Assembly (NCBI RefSeq): GCF_013376455.1
Contig: NZ_CP045504.1
Location: forward strand, 434,001 to 498,000
Length of the DNA stretch: 64,000 nt
Source of the DNA: Desulfolutivibrio sulfodismutans DSM 3696
GTDB taxonomy: Bacteria; Desulfobacterota; Desulfovibrionia; Desulfovibrionales; Desulfovibrionaceae
Reading direction: 5' to 3'
A program made the translations under genes and the position numbers. Below the pieces are notes generated by a model that did no database searches, was not told the origin of the DNA, and saw only the letters and a list, made by a program, of their open reading frames with translations. How positions within the stretch are numbered: the first letter of the stretch is position 1; each line of letters opens with the position of its first letter. This document shows positions 41,100 through 51,007 of this stretch, piece by piece.

Positions 41100-42166
41100 T
41101 CGTCCTGGGCATCGAGACCTCCTGCGACGACACCAGCGTAGCCCTGGTCGCCGAGGATGGTCCCCTTCTGGAGAAGACCGCCCTGCAGGAGGACGTGCAT
41201 TCCCTGTTCGGCGGGGTGGTGCCGGAATTGGCCTCCCGGGAGCATCAACGGCTTCTGGGGCCCCTGTGCCGGGCGCTTTTTTCCCAGTCGGGCGTGTCCC
41301 CTGGCGAACTGGGGGCGGTGGCCGTGGCCCGGGGACCGGGGCTTTTGGGCAGCCTGTTGGTGGGGCTGGGGCTGGCCAAGGGCCTGTGCCTGGCCACGGG
41401 CGCGCCCCTGATCGGGGTCAATCACCTGCACGCCCACCTTCTGGCCGCCGGGATCGGACAAGACATCGCCTATCCGGCCCTGGGCCTTCTGGTTTCAGGT
41501 GGCCACACCCAGATCTGGCGCATGGCCTCGGATCTCGATTTCACCCTGCTGGGCCGCACCCTGGACGACGCAGCGGGCGAGGCCTTCGACAAGACCGCCA
41601 AGATGCTCAACCTGCCTTATCCCGGCGGCCGGTACATCGACCTTTTGGGTCAGGGCGTTTCACCCGACCACAGCCTGTATCCCCGTCCCCATCTCGATGA
41701 CCCCGGGCTGGATTTCAGCTTCAGCGGCTTGAAAACCGCCGTGGCCGAGCATGTGCGAAAAAGGCCAGGCCTGCGGATGGCCGACATGCCAGCCCCCGGC
41801 GATCCCTTCGACCCCGGTCTGGCCGATCCCGAAACCCGGGTGGCCTGCGCCTCCCTCAACTGGGCCGTGGCCGACACCCTGCGCATCAAGCTGACCCGGG
41901 CCGCCCGGCTGCATGGGCCGTTCGCCTCACTGGTGGTCGCCGGAGGGGTGGCCGCCAATTCCCGCGTACGGAGCATGGCCGCCGATCTGGCCGACCGCCT
42001 GCGATTGGCGTTGCGTCTGCCGCCCCTGGCCCTGTGTTCCGACAATGGCGTCATGATCGCCCATATGGGCCGAAAATTGGCCCTGGCCGGATTCAGGCAT
42101 GGACTGGATGTGGATGCGATTGCTCGTGGGAAAAAAATCCCATGGGATTACAAGATATTGTCGTAA
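41096..42166 (+). CDS. tsaD: tRNA threonylcarbamoyladenosine transferase TsaD
   Basis: 356 residues from the ATG overlapping the fbp stop. Hallmarks: [16 protein letters not shown] (ASKHA phosphate 1), [23 protein letters not shown] (iron-binding HxxxH), [12 protein letters not shown] and [15 protein letters not shown]. It transfers the threonylcarbamoyl group to A37 of tRNAs that read ANN codons, with TsaB and TsaE. The length is normal. The stop region carries two small palindromes. Confidence 0.96.
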   Translation: MIVLGIETSCDDTSVALVAEDGPLLEKTALQEDVHSLFGGVVPELASREHQRLLGPLCRALFSQSGVSPGELGAVAVARGPGLLGSLLVGLGLAKGLCLATGAPLIGVNHLHAHLLAAGIGQDIAYPALGLLVSGGHTQIWRMASDLDFTLLGRTLDDAAGEAFDKTAKMLNLPYPGGRYIDLLGQGVSPDHSLYPRPHLDDPGLDFSFSGLKTAVAEHVRKRPGLRMADMPAPGDPFDPGLADPETRVACASLNWAVADTLRIKLTRAARLHGPFASLVVAGGVAANSRVRSMAADLADRLRLALRLPPLALCSDNGVMIAHMGRKLALAGFRHGLDVDAIARGKKIPWDYKILS

Positions 42167-42171
42167 TATCT
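42137..42171. other. Two palindromes at the end of tsaD
   Basis: AATCCCATGGGATT (42137-42150) is a perfect palindrome, and AGATATT (42153-42159) pairs with AATATCT (42165-42171). The first is in coding sequence, the second spans the stop. They may be protein-binding sites for the downstream trxA promoter or simply chance. Confidence 0.3.
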
Positions 42172-42364
42172 CGGAAAGGGCGGAGCCTGGTGGGTTGACA
42201 GGGATATGCCGCGCCCCTACCTCAAGACGATGCGAGCGGCCGGAGGATTCCCATTTCCTCTTGCCATCACAGGGATTTGTACGTAATATTTCCTTTATTT
42301 TGAGTTAAAAAGCATTCCGAGGCCGCCTGTTTTCCGCACGGCTTCGGGAAAAAGGAGAGAGACG

Positions 42365-42685
42365 ATGGCCATACAACTCAGTGACGGCGCATTCGAGGCC
42401 GAGGTGTTGCAGTGCGACCTGCCGGTTCTGGTGGATTTCTGGGCGCCCTGGTGTGGCCCGTGCCGCGCCATGGGGCCGGTCATCGACGAGCTGACCAACG
42501 AATACGCCGGACAGGTCAAGGTGGCCAAAATGAACGTGGATGAGAACCCCAGCACGCCGAGCAAGTACGGCATCCGGGCCATCCCCACCCTGATCCTGTT
42601 CAAGGGCGGCGAGGTGGTGGAGCAGATCACCGGCGCCGTGTCCAAAAGCAGCATCAAGGAAATGCTCAGCCAAAAGGCCTTGTAA
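42365..42685 (+). CDS. trxA: Thioredoxin
   Basis: 106 residues with an excellent AAAAGGAG site. The active site is DFWAPWCGPCRAMGP (WCGPC), with the buried Asp (VDFW), the cis-Pro loop GIRAIPTLILFKGGE and the C-terminal helix. It is the general disulfide reductant of the cytoplasm. trxB follows after three bases, so the pair forms a complete NADPH or flavin-driven thioredoxin system. A weak promoter TTGACA (42195-42200) with TACCTC may precede it. Confidence 0.96.
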   Translation: MAIQLSDGAFEAEVLQCDLPVLVDFWAPWCGPCRAMGPVIDELTNEYAGQVKVAKMNVDENPSTPSKYGIRAIPTLILFKGGEVVEQITGAVSKSSIKEMLSQKAL

Positions 42686-42688
42686 TCC

Positions 42689-43615
42689 ATGAAGCGTTTT
42701 GACGCCGTGGTCATTGGGGGCGGTCCCGCCGGAATGACGGCCGCCCTTTATCTTTTGCGGTCCCAGGCCTCGGTCGCTGTCGTGGAGAAGCTGTCTCCCG
42801 GCGGGCAGATGCTCATGACGCATATGATCGAGAACTACCCCGGCTTTCCCGACGGCATTGAAGGATGGAAGCTGGCCGACGCCATGGCCGCCCATGTGGA
42901 CAAGTATCCCCACGTAAAGATTGCCGACGAGGTCATGGCCATGGAGCCGGTTCCCGGCGGACACCGCATCCGGGTCGGCGGGGAATGGATCGAGGCCTCC
43001 GTGGTGGTTTTGTGCGTCGGGGCCCGCTACAAGCGGGTGGGCATCCCGGGGGAGAAGGAACTTTTAGGCAAGGGCGTTTCCTATTGCGCCCTGTGCGACG
43101 GGAATTTCTTCCGCAATCAGGTGGTGGCGGTCATCGGCGGGGGAAATGCCGCCCTGGAAGAATCCCTGTACCTGAGCCGCCTGGTCAAAAAGCTCTACCT
43201 CATCCATCGCCGCGACGATTTCCGGGGGCAGAAATGCTTCCAGGACAAGTGCGAGGTGACTCCGGTCATCGAGATCCTGCGTTCGAGCGTGGTCACGGAA
43301 ATCCAGGGAACGGACAAGGTCACCGGCATTCTGGTGGAAAACAAAAAGACCGGCCATGCGAGCGCCATTCCCGTGGACGGAGTGTTCGTCTTCGTGGGGT
43401 TCGAGCCCCAGGGCGATTTTTACCCGGCCGGGCTCGAACGCGACCCGGCGGGCTTCGTGGTCACCGACGCCTGCATGCGCACCAACATCCCGGGCCTGTA
43501 CGCCGCTGGCGACATCCGTTCCAAAGAGTGCCGCCAGGTGGCCACCGCCGTGGGCGAGGGCGCTGCTGCGGCCCACGCCGCCCTGGCCTATCTGGAATCC
43601 CTCGGCCGCTCCTAA
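42689..43615 (+). CDS. trxB: Thioredoxin reductase
   Basis: 308 residues, three bases after trxA. FAD and NAD(P)H motifs are GGGPAGMTAALYLLRSQ and GGGNAALEESLYLS, the redox-active pair is CALCDGNFF (CxxC), and the NADPH phosphate site looks like HRRDDFRGQKC, where the HRRxxFR pattern is kept. The end AGDIRSKECRQVATAVGEGA completes the FAD site. It transfers electrons from NADPH to thioredoxin. Its position next to trxA is the normal arrangement. Confidence 0.95.
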   Translation: MKRFDAVVIGGGPAGMTAALYLLRSQASVAVVEKLSPGGQMLMTHMIENYPGFPDGIEGWKLADAMAAHVDKYPHVKIADEVMAMEPVPGGHRIRVGGEWIEASVVVLCVGARYKRVGIPGEKELLGKGVSYCALCDGNFFRNQVVAVIGGGNAALEESLYLSRLVKKLYLIHRRDDFRGQKCFQDKCEVTPVIEILRSSVVTEIQGTDKVTGILVENKKTGHASAIPVDGVFVFVGFEPQGDFYPAGLERDPAGFVVTDACMRTNIPGLYAAGDIRSKECRQVATAVGEGAAAAHAALAYLESLGRS

Positions 43616-44001
43616 GCGTGGGGCAGGACGTCTCTTTTTTTTCGCATGGCGCGGATCGTGCCATGGCCACGGACGGCAGCAGGATTGCGCGTCCGTCGCT
43701 TTTTTTCGCAAGCCCGTCGCGGTGCTACGAATCGGATTCCCACGCCCGCGAATGGTCGCCCGAACCAAAAAAACCGCTGGATGGATTCGCCCGTTATGCA
43801 GCCGGAGGCGCGTTTTTCCAGGTTTTTTTTCCATTGTGCCCGTGATGGCGGTCTGCTATAACGCCCACCTGCATGCCGGAGACGTTCCGGCATGACGCCA
43901 TGAAAAACTGGGAATGCCCGCCGTGTGGCGGATGATCGTGCGATGCATCCATCCCGATTGTGCAGCGTTTCGACCGCAAACTGTTTTCCCCGGAACATGA
44001 T
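43616..44001. other. Gene-free stretch between trxB and bamD
   Basis: 386 bases. Two inverted repeats are seen: CATGGC (43645-43650) with GCCATG (43660-43665), and CATGCCGGA (43872-43880) with TCCGGCATG (43886-43894), the second a nine-bp stem with a five-base loop and no T-run. The frames across this region are GC-rich shadows. No promoter is clear. Confidence 0.5.
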
Positions 44002-44736
44002 ATGAAAAAAAACGTGTTGCGACTGTTGACTCCGTGCGCTCTTGTGCTCCTGTTGTCCGGCTGCGGCTTAATTGACTACTATTTTCTGCCGCCGCCGGAA
44101 GATACCGCCCAGGAGTTGTACGAGGCCGGACGCGAAGCCATGGCCGCGAAAAAGTACTATGACGCCGCCGACTATTTCACCAAGCTCAAGGACCGCTATC
44201 CCTTCAGCCCCTACACCCCGGCGGGCATTATCGGCCTGGGCGACGCATTCTTTCTTGAAGAGGATTATGCCGAGGCGGCGGCGGCCTACGAAGAATTTGA
44301 GACCATGCACCCCCGCCACGAGGAAATCCCGTATGTTTTGTACCAGTTAGGAGTTTCCAACTACAAGCGTTCCGATTCCATCGACAAGCCCCAGGACACC
44401 ATGTACGAAGCCCTGGATACCTTCCACATTCTGGTGTCCAACTTTCCGGATACGGAATATGGAAAGGAAGGGGCCGAATACATTATCGAATGCCGCAAGC
44501 GCCTCGCCGAGCATGAGTTGTTTATTGCCGATTTCTACTGGCGTACTGGCCAGTATGGCGCAGCCTGGAAACGTTATATGTATGTTCTCGACAACTTCAA
44601 GGAACTTCCCGAGATTCAGGAATATGCCAATCTGCGCGCCCAGCTTTCCTATCTGGAATACCAGAAGACCATCAGCGAGGAAGAGCGCATGAAGATCGAG
44701 GGCAGTTGGAAATTGTGGCTGAGGAGCTGGCTGTAG
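44002..44736 (+). CDS. bamD: Outer membrane assembly lipoprotein BamD
   Basis: 244 residues from the ATG at 44002. A signal peptide with the lipobox LLLSGC (residue about 20) marks a lipoprotein. TPR-like repeats follow: ELYEAGREAMAAKKYYDAAD, YFTKLKDRYPFSPYTPAGII, AAAAYEEFETMHPRHEEIPY and the BamD hallmark PQDTMYEALDTFHILVSNFP. It is a core part of the BAM complex that inserts outer membrane proteins. The N-terminal PPPED element is Pro-rich. A strong terminator lies 107 bases after its stop. Confidence 0.93.
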   Translation: MKKNVLRLLTPCALVLLLSGCGLIDYYFLPPPEDTAQELYEAGREAMAAKKYYDAADYFTKLKDRYPFSPYTPAGIIGLGDAFFLEEDYAEAAAAYEEFETMHPRHEEIPYVLYQLGVSNYKRSDSIDKPQDTMYEALDTFHILVSNFPDTEYGKEGAEYIIECRKRLAEHELFIADFYWRTGQYGAAWKRYMYVLDNFKELPEIQEYANLRAQLSYLEYQKTISEEERMKIEGSWKLWLRSWL

Positions 44737-44842
44737 CAGCCAAGGGAAGGGCCGCGTTCCCGCTCCCGCGCCGTGTCTTTCACCGGGACAGGCCAGCCGT
44801 CCGGACTGCCCCGCCAAAGAATCGCGTCGCATACCGCGTCGG

Positions 44843-44873
44843 AAGGCGGCCCCCGTTGGGGCCGCCTTTTTTT
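44843..44873 (+). terminator. Intrinsic terminator after bamD
   Basis: AAGGCGGCCCC (44843-44853) pairs with GGGGCCGCCTT (44858-44868), four-base loop, seven T. Confidence 0.9.
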
Positions 44874-44892
44874 ATAAGCAAGGACGGACACT

Positions 44893-45809
44893 ATGATCGA
44901 CGCCTTTGCGCCGTATCCCGGCGACACCTCGGAAAGCCTGCCTGATTGGCCGGATTGGCTCCATGACCAGGCCATCGGCGACGAGGCCTTTGCTGCGGCC
45001 CACGACGCCCTGTCCGCCCCGGAGCGGGCCCGCATCAAACAGACGTTGGCCAGGATGTTCGCCGCACACGATCCAGGGGGGCGCTTGTGCGCAGCGTCAC
45101 GGTCGGATTCGAACCGGATGGCCTGGCCCTCACCCGCCTGTGTCCCCGGCCGTACGCCGTGGTGGCCATCGGGCCGGATCTCGTCTCTCCCTCCCGTCTC
45201 CTGGCCGCCTGCCTGCCCGCCCTGCTGGCCCGAACGCCCCTGGTGGCCGTTGTCCGGGTGGAGACGGAAACCCCGTGGCCGACGGCCCTTTTGGCCGCCT
45301 TGGAACTGTGCGGGGTGGAGTCGGCGTTTTCGCTATCGGCCAAAAATGCGGCCCGTCTTTTTTCGGAGCTGCACGCGGCGCATCCCCGGGGACTGGTTGT
45401 GGATTTTGGTCCCGCCGCCCGGATGTCGCCCCGTCCGCCGTTTTTGTCCGTGGCCCCGTCCGGCCGCCTCGGCGTATGGCGGACCTCGGCCCGCAGCTTC
45501 GATCTGGAGGCCCTGGCCTTTGCCCAGGCGGGTTCCCAGGTGACGGTGTGGGGCCGGGCCGGAGGGCTTCCCGAGGGCATGCAGACCGGGGAAGGCGACT
45601 TCGCGGATTTTCTGGCGCAGGGGTATGAGGCGGCGTTCGTCCCCCGGGGCAAGATGGAGGCTGCGCTGTGCGCCGCGCCCGGCCCCGATCTCGTGCTGGG
45701 GCCGGGCATGGAATGTTTTTGGGCCTTTCCGCAGGCGCCGGTCGCGGCCTTCGTTTCTGGCCGTACGGCCTATGCGGCGCGGCCGCAACACCCCGGGAGC
45801 GGCATATGA
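44893..45809 (+). pseudogene. Unidentified gene split by a frameshift at a poly-G tract
   Basis: A frame from the ATG at 44893 (AAGGACGG upstream) gives MIDAFAPYPGDTSESLPDWP... up to LARMFAAHDPGG and then meaningless sequence. At that point another frame opens and runs ALVRSVTVGFEPDGLALTRL to [19 protein letters not shown], stop 45807-45809. The shift is at six G (45076-45081); seven G, or a -1 ribosomal slip on A-GGG-GGG, would join them into about 305 residues. A GTG at 45087 in the second frame, behind AGGGGGG, could start a shorter protein. The second part has an alternating helix and strand look with LLAACLPALLARTPLVAVVR; a distant aldehyde-dehydrogenase or histidinol-dehydrogenase-like fold is possible but not proven. 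Its stop overlaps fusA by four bases. Confidence 0.55.
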
Positions 45810-47857
45810 GCACCAAAAAAGGCGGCAAAAAAAGCGGCCTGTCCACCATCCGCAACATCGGCATCATCGCCCACATCGACGCCGGGAAGACCACCCTGAC
45901 CGAACGCATCCTGTATTATTCCGGAAAGATCCACCGCATGGGCGAGGTCCACGAAGGCACGGCCACCATGGATTTCATGCCCGAGGAGCAGGAACGCGGC
46001 ATCACCATCGCCTCGGCCTGCACCACCTGTCCCTGGCGCGGCCATCGCATAAACATCATCGACACCCCGGGGCATGTGGATTTCACCATTGAAGTGGAGC
46101 GCTCGCTTCGGGTCTTGGACGGGGCCGTGGGCGTGTTTTGCGCCGTGGCCGGGGTGGAGCCCCAGTCCGAGACGGTGTGGCGGCAGTCGGAAGGCTACGG
46201 CGTGCCCAAACTGGCCTTCGTGAACAAGATGGATCGCCTGGGCGCGGATTTTTCAGCCGCCGTGACGGCCATGCGCACCATCCTCAAGGCCCCGGCGGTT
46301 CCCGTGCAGATCCCCCTTGGCGCGGGTCAGGATTTTTCCGGGATCATTGATCTTGTGACCATGGAAAAGCTGCATTTCGATCCCTCCTCCCAGGGCGAGC
46401 ACTATGACCGTCTGCCGCTTTCCGAGTCCGAGACGGCCCTGGCCGCTCCCTGGCGGGAGGCCATGGTCGAGGCGGCCTGCGAATACGACGAATCCCTCAT
46501 GGACGACTACCTGGGCGGTGTGGAGCCGTCCCAGGATCGCCTGCGCGCAGCCATCCGCACGGCCACCCTGGCCCGGGGCATGGTGCCGGTGTTGTGCGGC
46601 TCGGCCTTGCGCAATGCCGGGGTGCAGCCCCTTATGGACGCCGTGTGCGACTACCTGCCAAGCCCGGAGGACCGGGATGGGGCCGTGGGCACGGAGCCGG
46701 CCACGGGGCAGGAGAAGTCCTTTCCCCCCTCGGCGGCCGCCCCCCTGGCCGCCCTGGTCTTCAAGGTGAGCATGGAGACCGGCCGACGCCATGTGTTCGT
46801 GCGGGTGTTTTCCGGCCGTCTCACGGCCGGGGAGGAGGTGCGAAACGTCACCCAGGGGGAGAACGAACGTCCGGCCCGACTGTTCACCATGCACGCCAGC
46901 CACCGGGAAAAGATCGACTCGGCCGTGGCCGGGGACATCGTCCTGGCCTCGGGCATGCGTTTCGCCAAAACCGGCGACACCTTGTGCCATGCCGCCGATC
47001 CCATTTTGCTGGAGAGCATCGCCGGATACAAGCCGGTCATCTCCCTGGCCCTGGAACCCCGAAATGTGGAGGAATCCGACCGCCTCAAGGAAGTTCTGGG
47101 CAAACTTTTGCAAGAAGATCCCACCCTGGCCCTGGAGCACGACCAGGAGACGGATCAGATCATCCTCTCCGGCATGGGGGAGCTGCACCTGGAGGTGGTG
47201 CTGGAGCGGGTGCGCCGGGAATACGGGCTGTCGCCGCGCTCGGGGAATCCCCAGGTGGTCTATCAGGAGACGGTTGCGGGAGAGGGCGTCGGCGAGGCGG
47301 AATTTTCCCGGGAATTGGCCGAAAAGGAGCATTACGGACAGGTCTCCCTGCGGGTTTCGCCGTTGCCGCGCGAGGCCGGACGGGATATCGGCTTCAGCAT
47401 CGACCGCACGGGCTATTCCCCGGCCTGGCTGGAGGCCGTGGCCGAGGGCCTCGAAGACGGCCTGCAGACCGGCGTTTTGCGCGGCTATCCGGTCCAGGAC
47501 GTGCGGGTGCGGGTGGAGGGGTTGCAGACCCTGGACGGCAAGTCCTCGGCCGTGGGGTATCGCATGGCCGCGCATCAGGCCTTGAAAAACGCCCTGGCCG
47601 CTGCCGATCCCAGGCTTCTTGAACCCATCATGTTTCTGGAGATTTCCGTCCCGGACCAGTTTGTGGGCGATGTGGCCGGACTTTTAGGCTCAAGCGGGGC
47701 CAAGATCGAAAACATGTTCGACCGGGCAGGCCAGAAAATCGTCCAGGCCCTTGCGCCGTTGCGGCGTCTTTTCGGTTTTTCCACCAAGCTGCGGTCGGCC
47801 ACCCAGGGCCGGGCGGGCATGGTCATGAAATTTTCCAAATTCGACGTTCTCGACTAG
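45806..47857 (+). CDS. fusA: Elongation factor G paralogue
   Basis: 683 residues from the ATG at 45806, behind CGGGAG. GTPase motifs G1 [10 protein letters not shown], switch [13 protein letters not shown]3 DTPGHVDF and G4 NKMD are intact. The G' insert, beta-barrel domain II, domains III-V ([33 protein letters not shown]) follow. It drives translocation or ribosome recycling with GTP. It does not lie in an str operon with rpsL/rpsG/tuf, so it may be the second, EF-G2-type copy with a recycling or special role (inference). The stop of the frameshifted gene overlaps its start, coupling translation. Confidence 0.88.
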   Translation: MSTKKGGKKSGLSTIRNIGIIAHIDAGKTTLTERILYYSGKIHRMGEVHEGTATMDFMPEEQERGITIASACTTCPWRGHRINIIDTPGHVDFTIEVERSLRVLDGAVGVFCAVAGVEPQSETVWRQSEGYGVPKLAFVNKMDRLGADFSAAVTAMRTILKAPAVPVQIPLGAGQDFSGIIDLVTMEKLHFDPSSQGEHYDRLPLSESETALAAPWREAMVEAACEYDESLMDDYLGGVEPSQDRLRAAIRTATLARGMVPVLCGSALRNAGVQPLMDAVCDYLPSPEDRDGAVGTEPATGQEKSFPPSAAAPLAALVFKVSMETGRRHVFVRVFSGRLTAGEEVRNVTQGENERPARLFTMHASHREKIDSAVAGDIVLASGMRFAKTGDTLCHAADPILLESIAGYKPVISLALEPRNVEESDRLKEVLGKLLQEDPTLALEHDQETDQIILSGMGELHLEVVLERVRREYGLSPRSGNPQVVYQETVAGEGVGEAEFSRELAEKEHYGQVSLRVSPLPREAGRDIGFSIDRTGYSPAWLEAVAEGLEDGLQTGVLRGYPVQDVRVRVEGLQTLDGKSSAVGYRMAAHQALKNALAAADPRLLEPIMFLEISVPDQFVGDVAGLLGSSGAKIENMFDRAGQKIVQALAPLRRLFGFSTKLRSATQGRAGMVMKFSKFDVLD

Positions 47858-47872
47858 GGGCCGCAATCGACC

Positions 47873-48988
47873 ATGTCCACCCGCACCCGCATTGATCCCG
47901 ACATCTCCCGGCGTTTCGACGTGCTCAAGCTCCTGCTCATGGTGGGGGTGGTCCTGGCCCACGCCGAACGGGTCATCCACGCCTATCTTCCCGATCCGCC
48001 CCTGTCCCTGCGCATCGTGACCACCTTCCTGGACTACAACCTGTTCCAGGAGGTGCCATCGCTTTTTTTCGCCATGTCCGGGTACCTGTTCTTTGTCTCC
48101 TTCACCCCGACCCCGTCCGCCTATGTGCGCATGCTGGGCAAAAAGATGCGCAGCATCGGACTGCCCTATCTCTTTTTCAATCTGCTGAGCGTGGCCATCA
48201 TCCTGACCTTCGACAAGATTCCCTACATCGGCGACTTCCGGACCGTGCAGGAGCGGGGGATATGGACCCTGGTCACGGGGATCGGCGGGCTGCCGATCAT
48301 CGCCCCCCTGTGGTTTCTGCGCGATCTGCTGGTCATGTTCCTCGTGTCCCCCATCTTCTGTTTCCTGGCCCGACGCATTCCGGTCACCAGCCTCATCCTC
48401 CTGTGCCTGACCTGGAATCTCCTGCCTGGCGGATATGTGGGGTGGCTGACCTTCCGCAGCGTGGTCTTTTTCCACCTGGGGTTGGTGTTGGCCGCGATCT
48501 GGCCTTCCTTGCGCATGGGGAGGGGACTCATCCTTTTTTCGCTGTCGGTCTACCCGGCTCTTCTGGTGTTTGGAACCTTCGCCCTGATCACGAAGTTCGA
48601 CCCCGTGGTGACCTATTATGCCCACAACGCCGGACTGATCATCGGGGTTCCCTGCATCTGGTGGTTGTCGGGTACGGCCCCGCTTCGCAACAATCAGCGT
48701 CTTTTGGCCCTGTCTCCCTATTCCTTTTTCCTGTATCTGGTCCACGAGCCCACCCTGTCGTATCTGATCTACCTGACTAGGTTCGTGCTCCTGCCCACAG
48801 GATTTTTCACCGGCATTTTGTTGTATGTCGGGCTGACGGCCCTGACCATCGCCTTGGCGCTAGTGGCAGGCATCCTGCTGGCCCGACATGTTCCCCGGGT
48901 GTATGGGTTTCTGGCCGGGGCGCGGGCCCCGGTGCGGCAGGGCGGCGATGCGGTCGCAACGGCGACTCCATCGGGGCGGGTCGGCTGA
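47873..48988 (+). CDS. Acyltransferase 3 (OafA-type) membrane protein
   Basis: 371 residues with about ten membrane segments. Near the N-terminus RRFDVLKLLLMVGVVLAHAE carries the conserved His of the acyltransferase-3 family, and EVPSLFFAMSGYLFF follows with the usual (F/L)FxxSGY motif. Members transfer acetyl or other acyl groups to surface or cell-wall sugars. The substrate is not clear. It lies 15 bases behind fusA and its stop overlaps the rsmD start (TGATG). Confidence 0.88.
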   Translation: MSTRTRIDPDISRRFDVLKLLLMVGVVLAHAERVIHAYLPDPPLSLRIVTTFLDYNLFQEVPSLFFAMSGYLFFVSFTPTPSAYVRMLGKKMRSIGLPYLFFNLLSVAIILTFDKIPYIGDFRTVQERGIWTLVTGIGGLPIIAPLWFLRDLLVMFLVSPIFCFLARRIPVTSLILLCLTWNLLPGGYVGWLTFRSVVFFHLGLVLAAIWPSLRMGRGLILFSLSVYPALLVFGTFALITKFDPVVTYYAHNAGLIIGVPCIWWLSGTAPLRNNQRLLALSPYSFFLYLVHEPTLSYLIYLTRFVLLPTGFFTGILLYVGLTALTIALALVAGILLARHVPRVYGFLAGARAPVRQGGDAVATATPSGRVG

Positions 48989-49596
48989 TGCTCAAGCTGA
49001 CCGGGGGCGTCTTCAAAGGTCGGATGCTCAGGACCGCCGAGGCCAAGGGCTGCCGCCCGGCCACGGGGCGGGTGCGCGAATCGCTTTTTTCCATGCTGGC
49101 CTCCATGGGGGTGGACTGGCCCTGCTGCCGGGTGTTGGATCTTTTCGCCGGAAGCGGCAGTGTGGGGTTCGAGGCCGCCAGCCGGGGGGCCGCCGAGGTG
49201 GTGTTCGTGGAGAAAAATCCCCGGCTGGCGGCCCTGCTGCGGGACAATGCGGCGGCCCTTGGCATGGGGCGCGACCAATTCCGGGTGGTGGTTGCCGACG
49301 TGTTGGCCTTTTTGGCCAAAAAGCAGCCCCCGGCGCCGTATCAGGTGGTGTTCGCCGACCCCCCCTACGGCCTGGATCTGCTGCCCCCGGCTCTGGCCCG
49401 GATGACGGCCAACGGCTATGTGGCCCCGCAGGGGGTGGCGGTGGCCGAGATCGAGGCCGGACTTGACACGTCGCCCCTGGCCTCCCTGCCCGGATTATCT
49501 TGTCTAACCGACCGTCTTTTCGGCCAAACCAGGATCATGATATGGCAAATCCCAACGGATGCGTGGCAATCTACCCCGGAACCTTCGATCCCCTGA
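48988..49596 (+). CDS. rsmD: 16S rRNA (guanine966-N2)-methyltransferase RsmD
   Basis: 202 residues. SAM motif VLDLFAGSGSVGFEAASRGA near residue 49, VVFVEKNPRLA and the catalytic VVFADPPYGLDLLP (DPPY). The start LTGGVFKGRML and ATGRVRESLFSML are family hallmarks. It methylates G966 of 16S rRNA. The C-terminus overlaps the coaD start by 55 bases, longer than usual, so the last residues are probably extra; the pair rsmD-coaD is widespread. Confidence 0.92.
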   Translation: MLKLTGGVFKGRMLRTAEAKGCRPATGRVRESLFSMLASMGVDWPCCRVLDLFAGSGSVGFEAASRGAAEVVFVEKNPRLAALLRDNAAALGMGRDQFRVVVADVLAFLAKKQPPAPYQVVFADPPYGLDLLPPALARMTANGYVAPQGVAVAEIEAGLDTSPLASLPGLSCLTDRLFGQTRIMIWQIPTDAWQSTPEPSIP

Positions 49597-50075
49597 CCAA
49601 CGGCCATGTCTCGCTGGTGCGCCGGGCCCTCAAGATATTTGGCACCATCATCGTGGCGGTGGCGGCGGACTCCGGAAAAACGCCCCTTTTCAACCGGGAC
49701 GAGCGTGTGGCCATTGCCGAAGAGGTGTTTTCCGACGAACCTCAAGTCATGGTTGAAGGATTTGACGGCCTGCTTGTGGACTACGTGGAACGGCGACGCG
49801 CCGACGTCATCGTGCGCGGGCTTCGGGCCGTGTCGGACTTCGAATACGAATTCCAGTTGGCGCTCATGAACCGCCGCCTCAAACGGCATATCGAGACCGT
49901 GTTCATCATGACCGACTACCGCTGGCTGTACATCTCCTCGACCATCATCAAGGAGGCCTCCCGGCTGGGCGGCGACATCCGGGGGCTGGTCCCTCCCCTG
50001 GTCCTGGCCCGCCTGTGCGAACGTTATGGGGTGCCCATGCCCCACGGCCCCCTCGATTCAGGCCAGGAGGCCTAG
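49542..50075 (+). CDS. coaD: Phosphopantetheine adenylyltransferase
   Basis: 177 residues from the ATG at 49542 behind AGGA. The nucleotidyl transferase motif AIYPGTFDPLTNGHVSLV (TxGH), the substrate loop RGLRAVSDFEYEFQLALMN, and YISSTIIKEASRLGGD (ISSTxxR/K) are complete. It makes dephospho-CoA from 4'-phosphopantetheine and ATP. The miaA gene follows nine bases downstream. Confidence 0.95.
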   Translation: MANPNGCVAIYPGTFDPLTNGHVSLVRRALKIFGTIIVAVAADSGKTPLFNRDERVAIAEEVFSDEPQVMVEGFDGLLVDYVERRRADVIVRGLRAVSDFEYEFQLALMNRRLKRHIETVFIMTDYRWLYISSTIIKEASRLGGDIRGLVPPLVLARLCERYGVPMPHGPLDSGQEA

Positions 50076-50084
50076 GAGAGGCGC

Positions 50085-51005
50085 ATGACCGCACTTCCCG
50101 TGGTCTGCCTGTTGGGGGCCACCGGCACAGGCAAGACCGAGGCGGCCATCCATCTGGCCCGGGCCTTTGACGGGGCGGTGATCAATTATGATTCCCGCCA
50201 GATCTACCGGGATTTGCCCCTGGTCACCGCCCAGCCCACCCGGGAGGAGCAGGCGCGCTGCCCGCACCACCTGTACGGATTTTTGCCCGCAGGCTCCCGG
50301 CGAAGCGCCGGGGCCTATGCCCGGTTGGTCCATGCCCTGGCCGCCCGGGTGCGGCGGCAGGGCCGTTTGCCCATCCTGGTCGGCGGCACGGGCTTGTACC
50401 TGCGGGCCATCCTGTTCGGGCTGGCCCCCATCCCGGACATCCCGGCCGCCTTGCGGGCCGACATCCAGGGGGAGTGCGACCGGGTCGGGCCGCATACGCT
50501 CCATGCCCGGCTCGCCGTTGCGGACCCGGCAAGCGCCGCACGCATCGCCCCGGCCGACCGGCAGCGTATCACCCGGGCCCTTGAGGTCTATGCCGCCACG
50601 GGCCGCACCCTCACGGACTGGCATGCCCAGGAGGCCACGGCCGGGCCGGAATACGCCGCCGTGAAAATCGGGCTTGAAATTTCCGGGCCGGGCTATGCCC
50701 AGCGTCTTGCCGGGCGTATCGAGCGTATGGTCGAGCAGGGGGCCGTGGCCGAGGTGGCCCGGGCGGCCGCGCGATTTCCCGCTGGGGCCTGGGGCCTAAG
50801 CGGTATCGGCTGCAGCGAGATTTTACGCCATCTGTCCGGGGAGTTGGACCTTGACGCGGCCAAGGCCCTGTGGCTCAAAAACACCCGGGCCTACGCCAAA
50901 CGCCAGATGACCTGGTTTCGCAAGGAGTCCGACGTGTCCTGGTTCGATCCGGGCGACCATGACGGCATGGTCCGGCTGGTGCAGGACCGCCTGGCCGGAG
51001 GCTGA
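50085..51005 (+). CDS. miaA: tRNA dimethylallyltransferase MiaA
   Basis: 306 residues. P-loop LLGATGTGKTEAAIHLA, then INYDSRQIYRDLPLVTAQPT with the catalytic Asp, HHLYGFL, LVGGTGLYLRAIL, and DRQRITRALEVYAATGR. The C-terminal KNTRAYAKRQMTWFRKE is typical. It prenylates A37 of tRNAs reading U-starting codons. The gene ends two bases before the convergent SixA-like gene. Confidence 0.95.
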   Translation: MTALPVVCLLGATGTGKTEAAIHLARAFDGAVINYDSRQIYRDLPLVTAQPTREEQARCPHHLYGFLPAGSRRSAGAYARLVHALAARVRRQGRLPILVGGTGLYLRAILFGLAPIPDIPAALRADIQGECDRVGPHTLHARLAVADPASAARIAPADRQRITRALEVYAATGRTLTDWHAQEATAGPEYAAVKIGLEISGPGYAQRLAGRIERMVEQGAVAEVARAAARFPAGAWGLSGIGCSEILRHLSGELDLDAAKALWLKNTRAYAKRQMTWFRKESDVSWFDPGDHDGMVRLVQDRLAGG

Positions 51006-51007
51006 GG

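Noticed and set aside
45081-45120. GTTCGAA-like T-loop motifs suggesting a tRNA
   Set aside because: They lie inside coding frames (also near 30031) and no cloverleaf can be built around them. I found no tRNA in the window.
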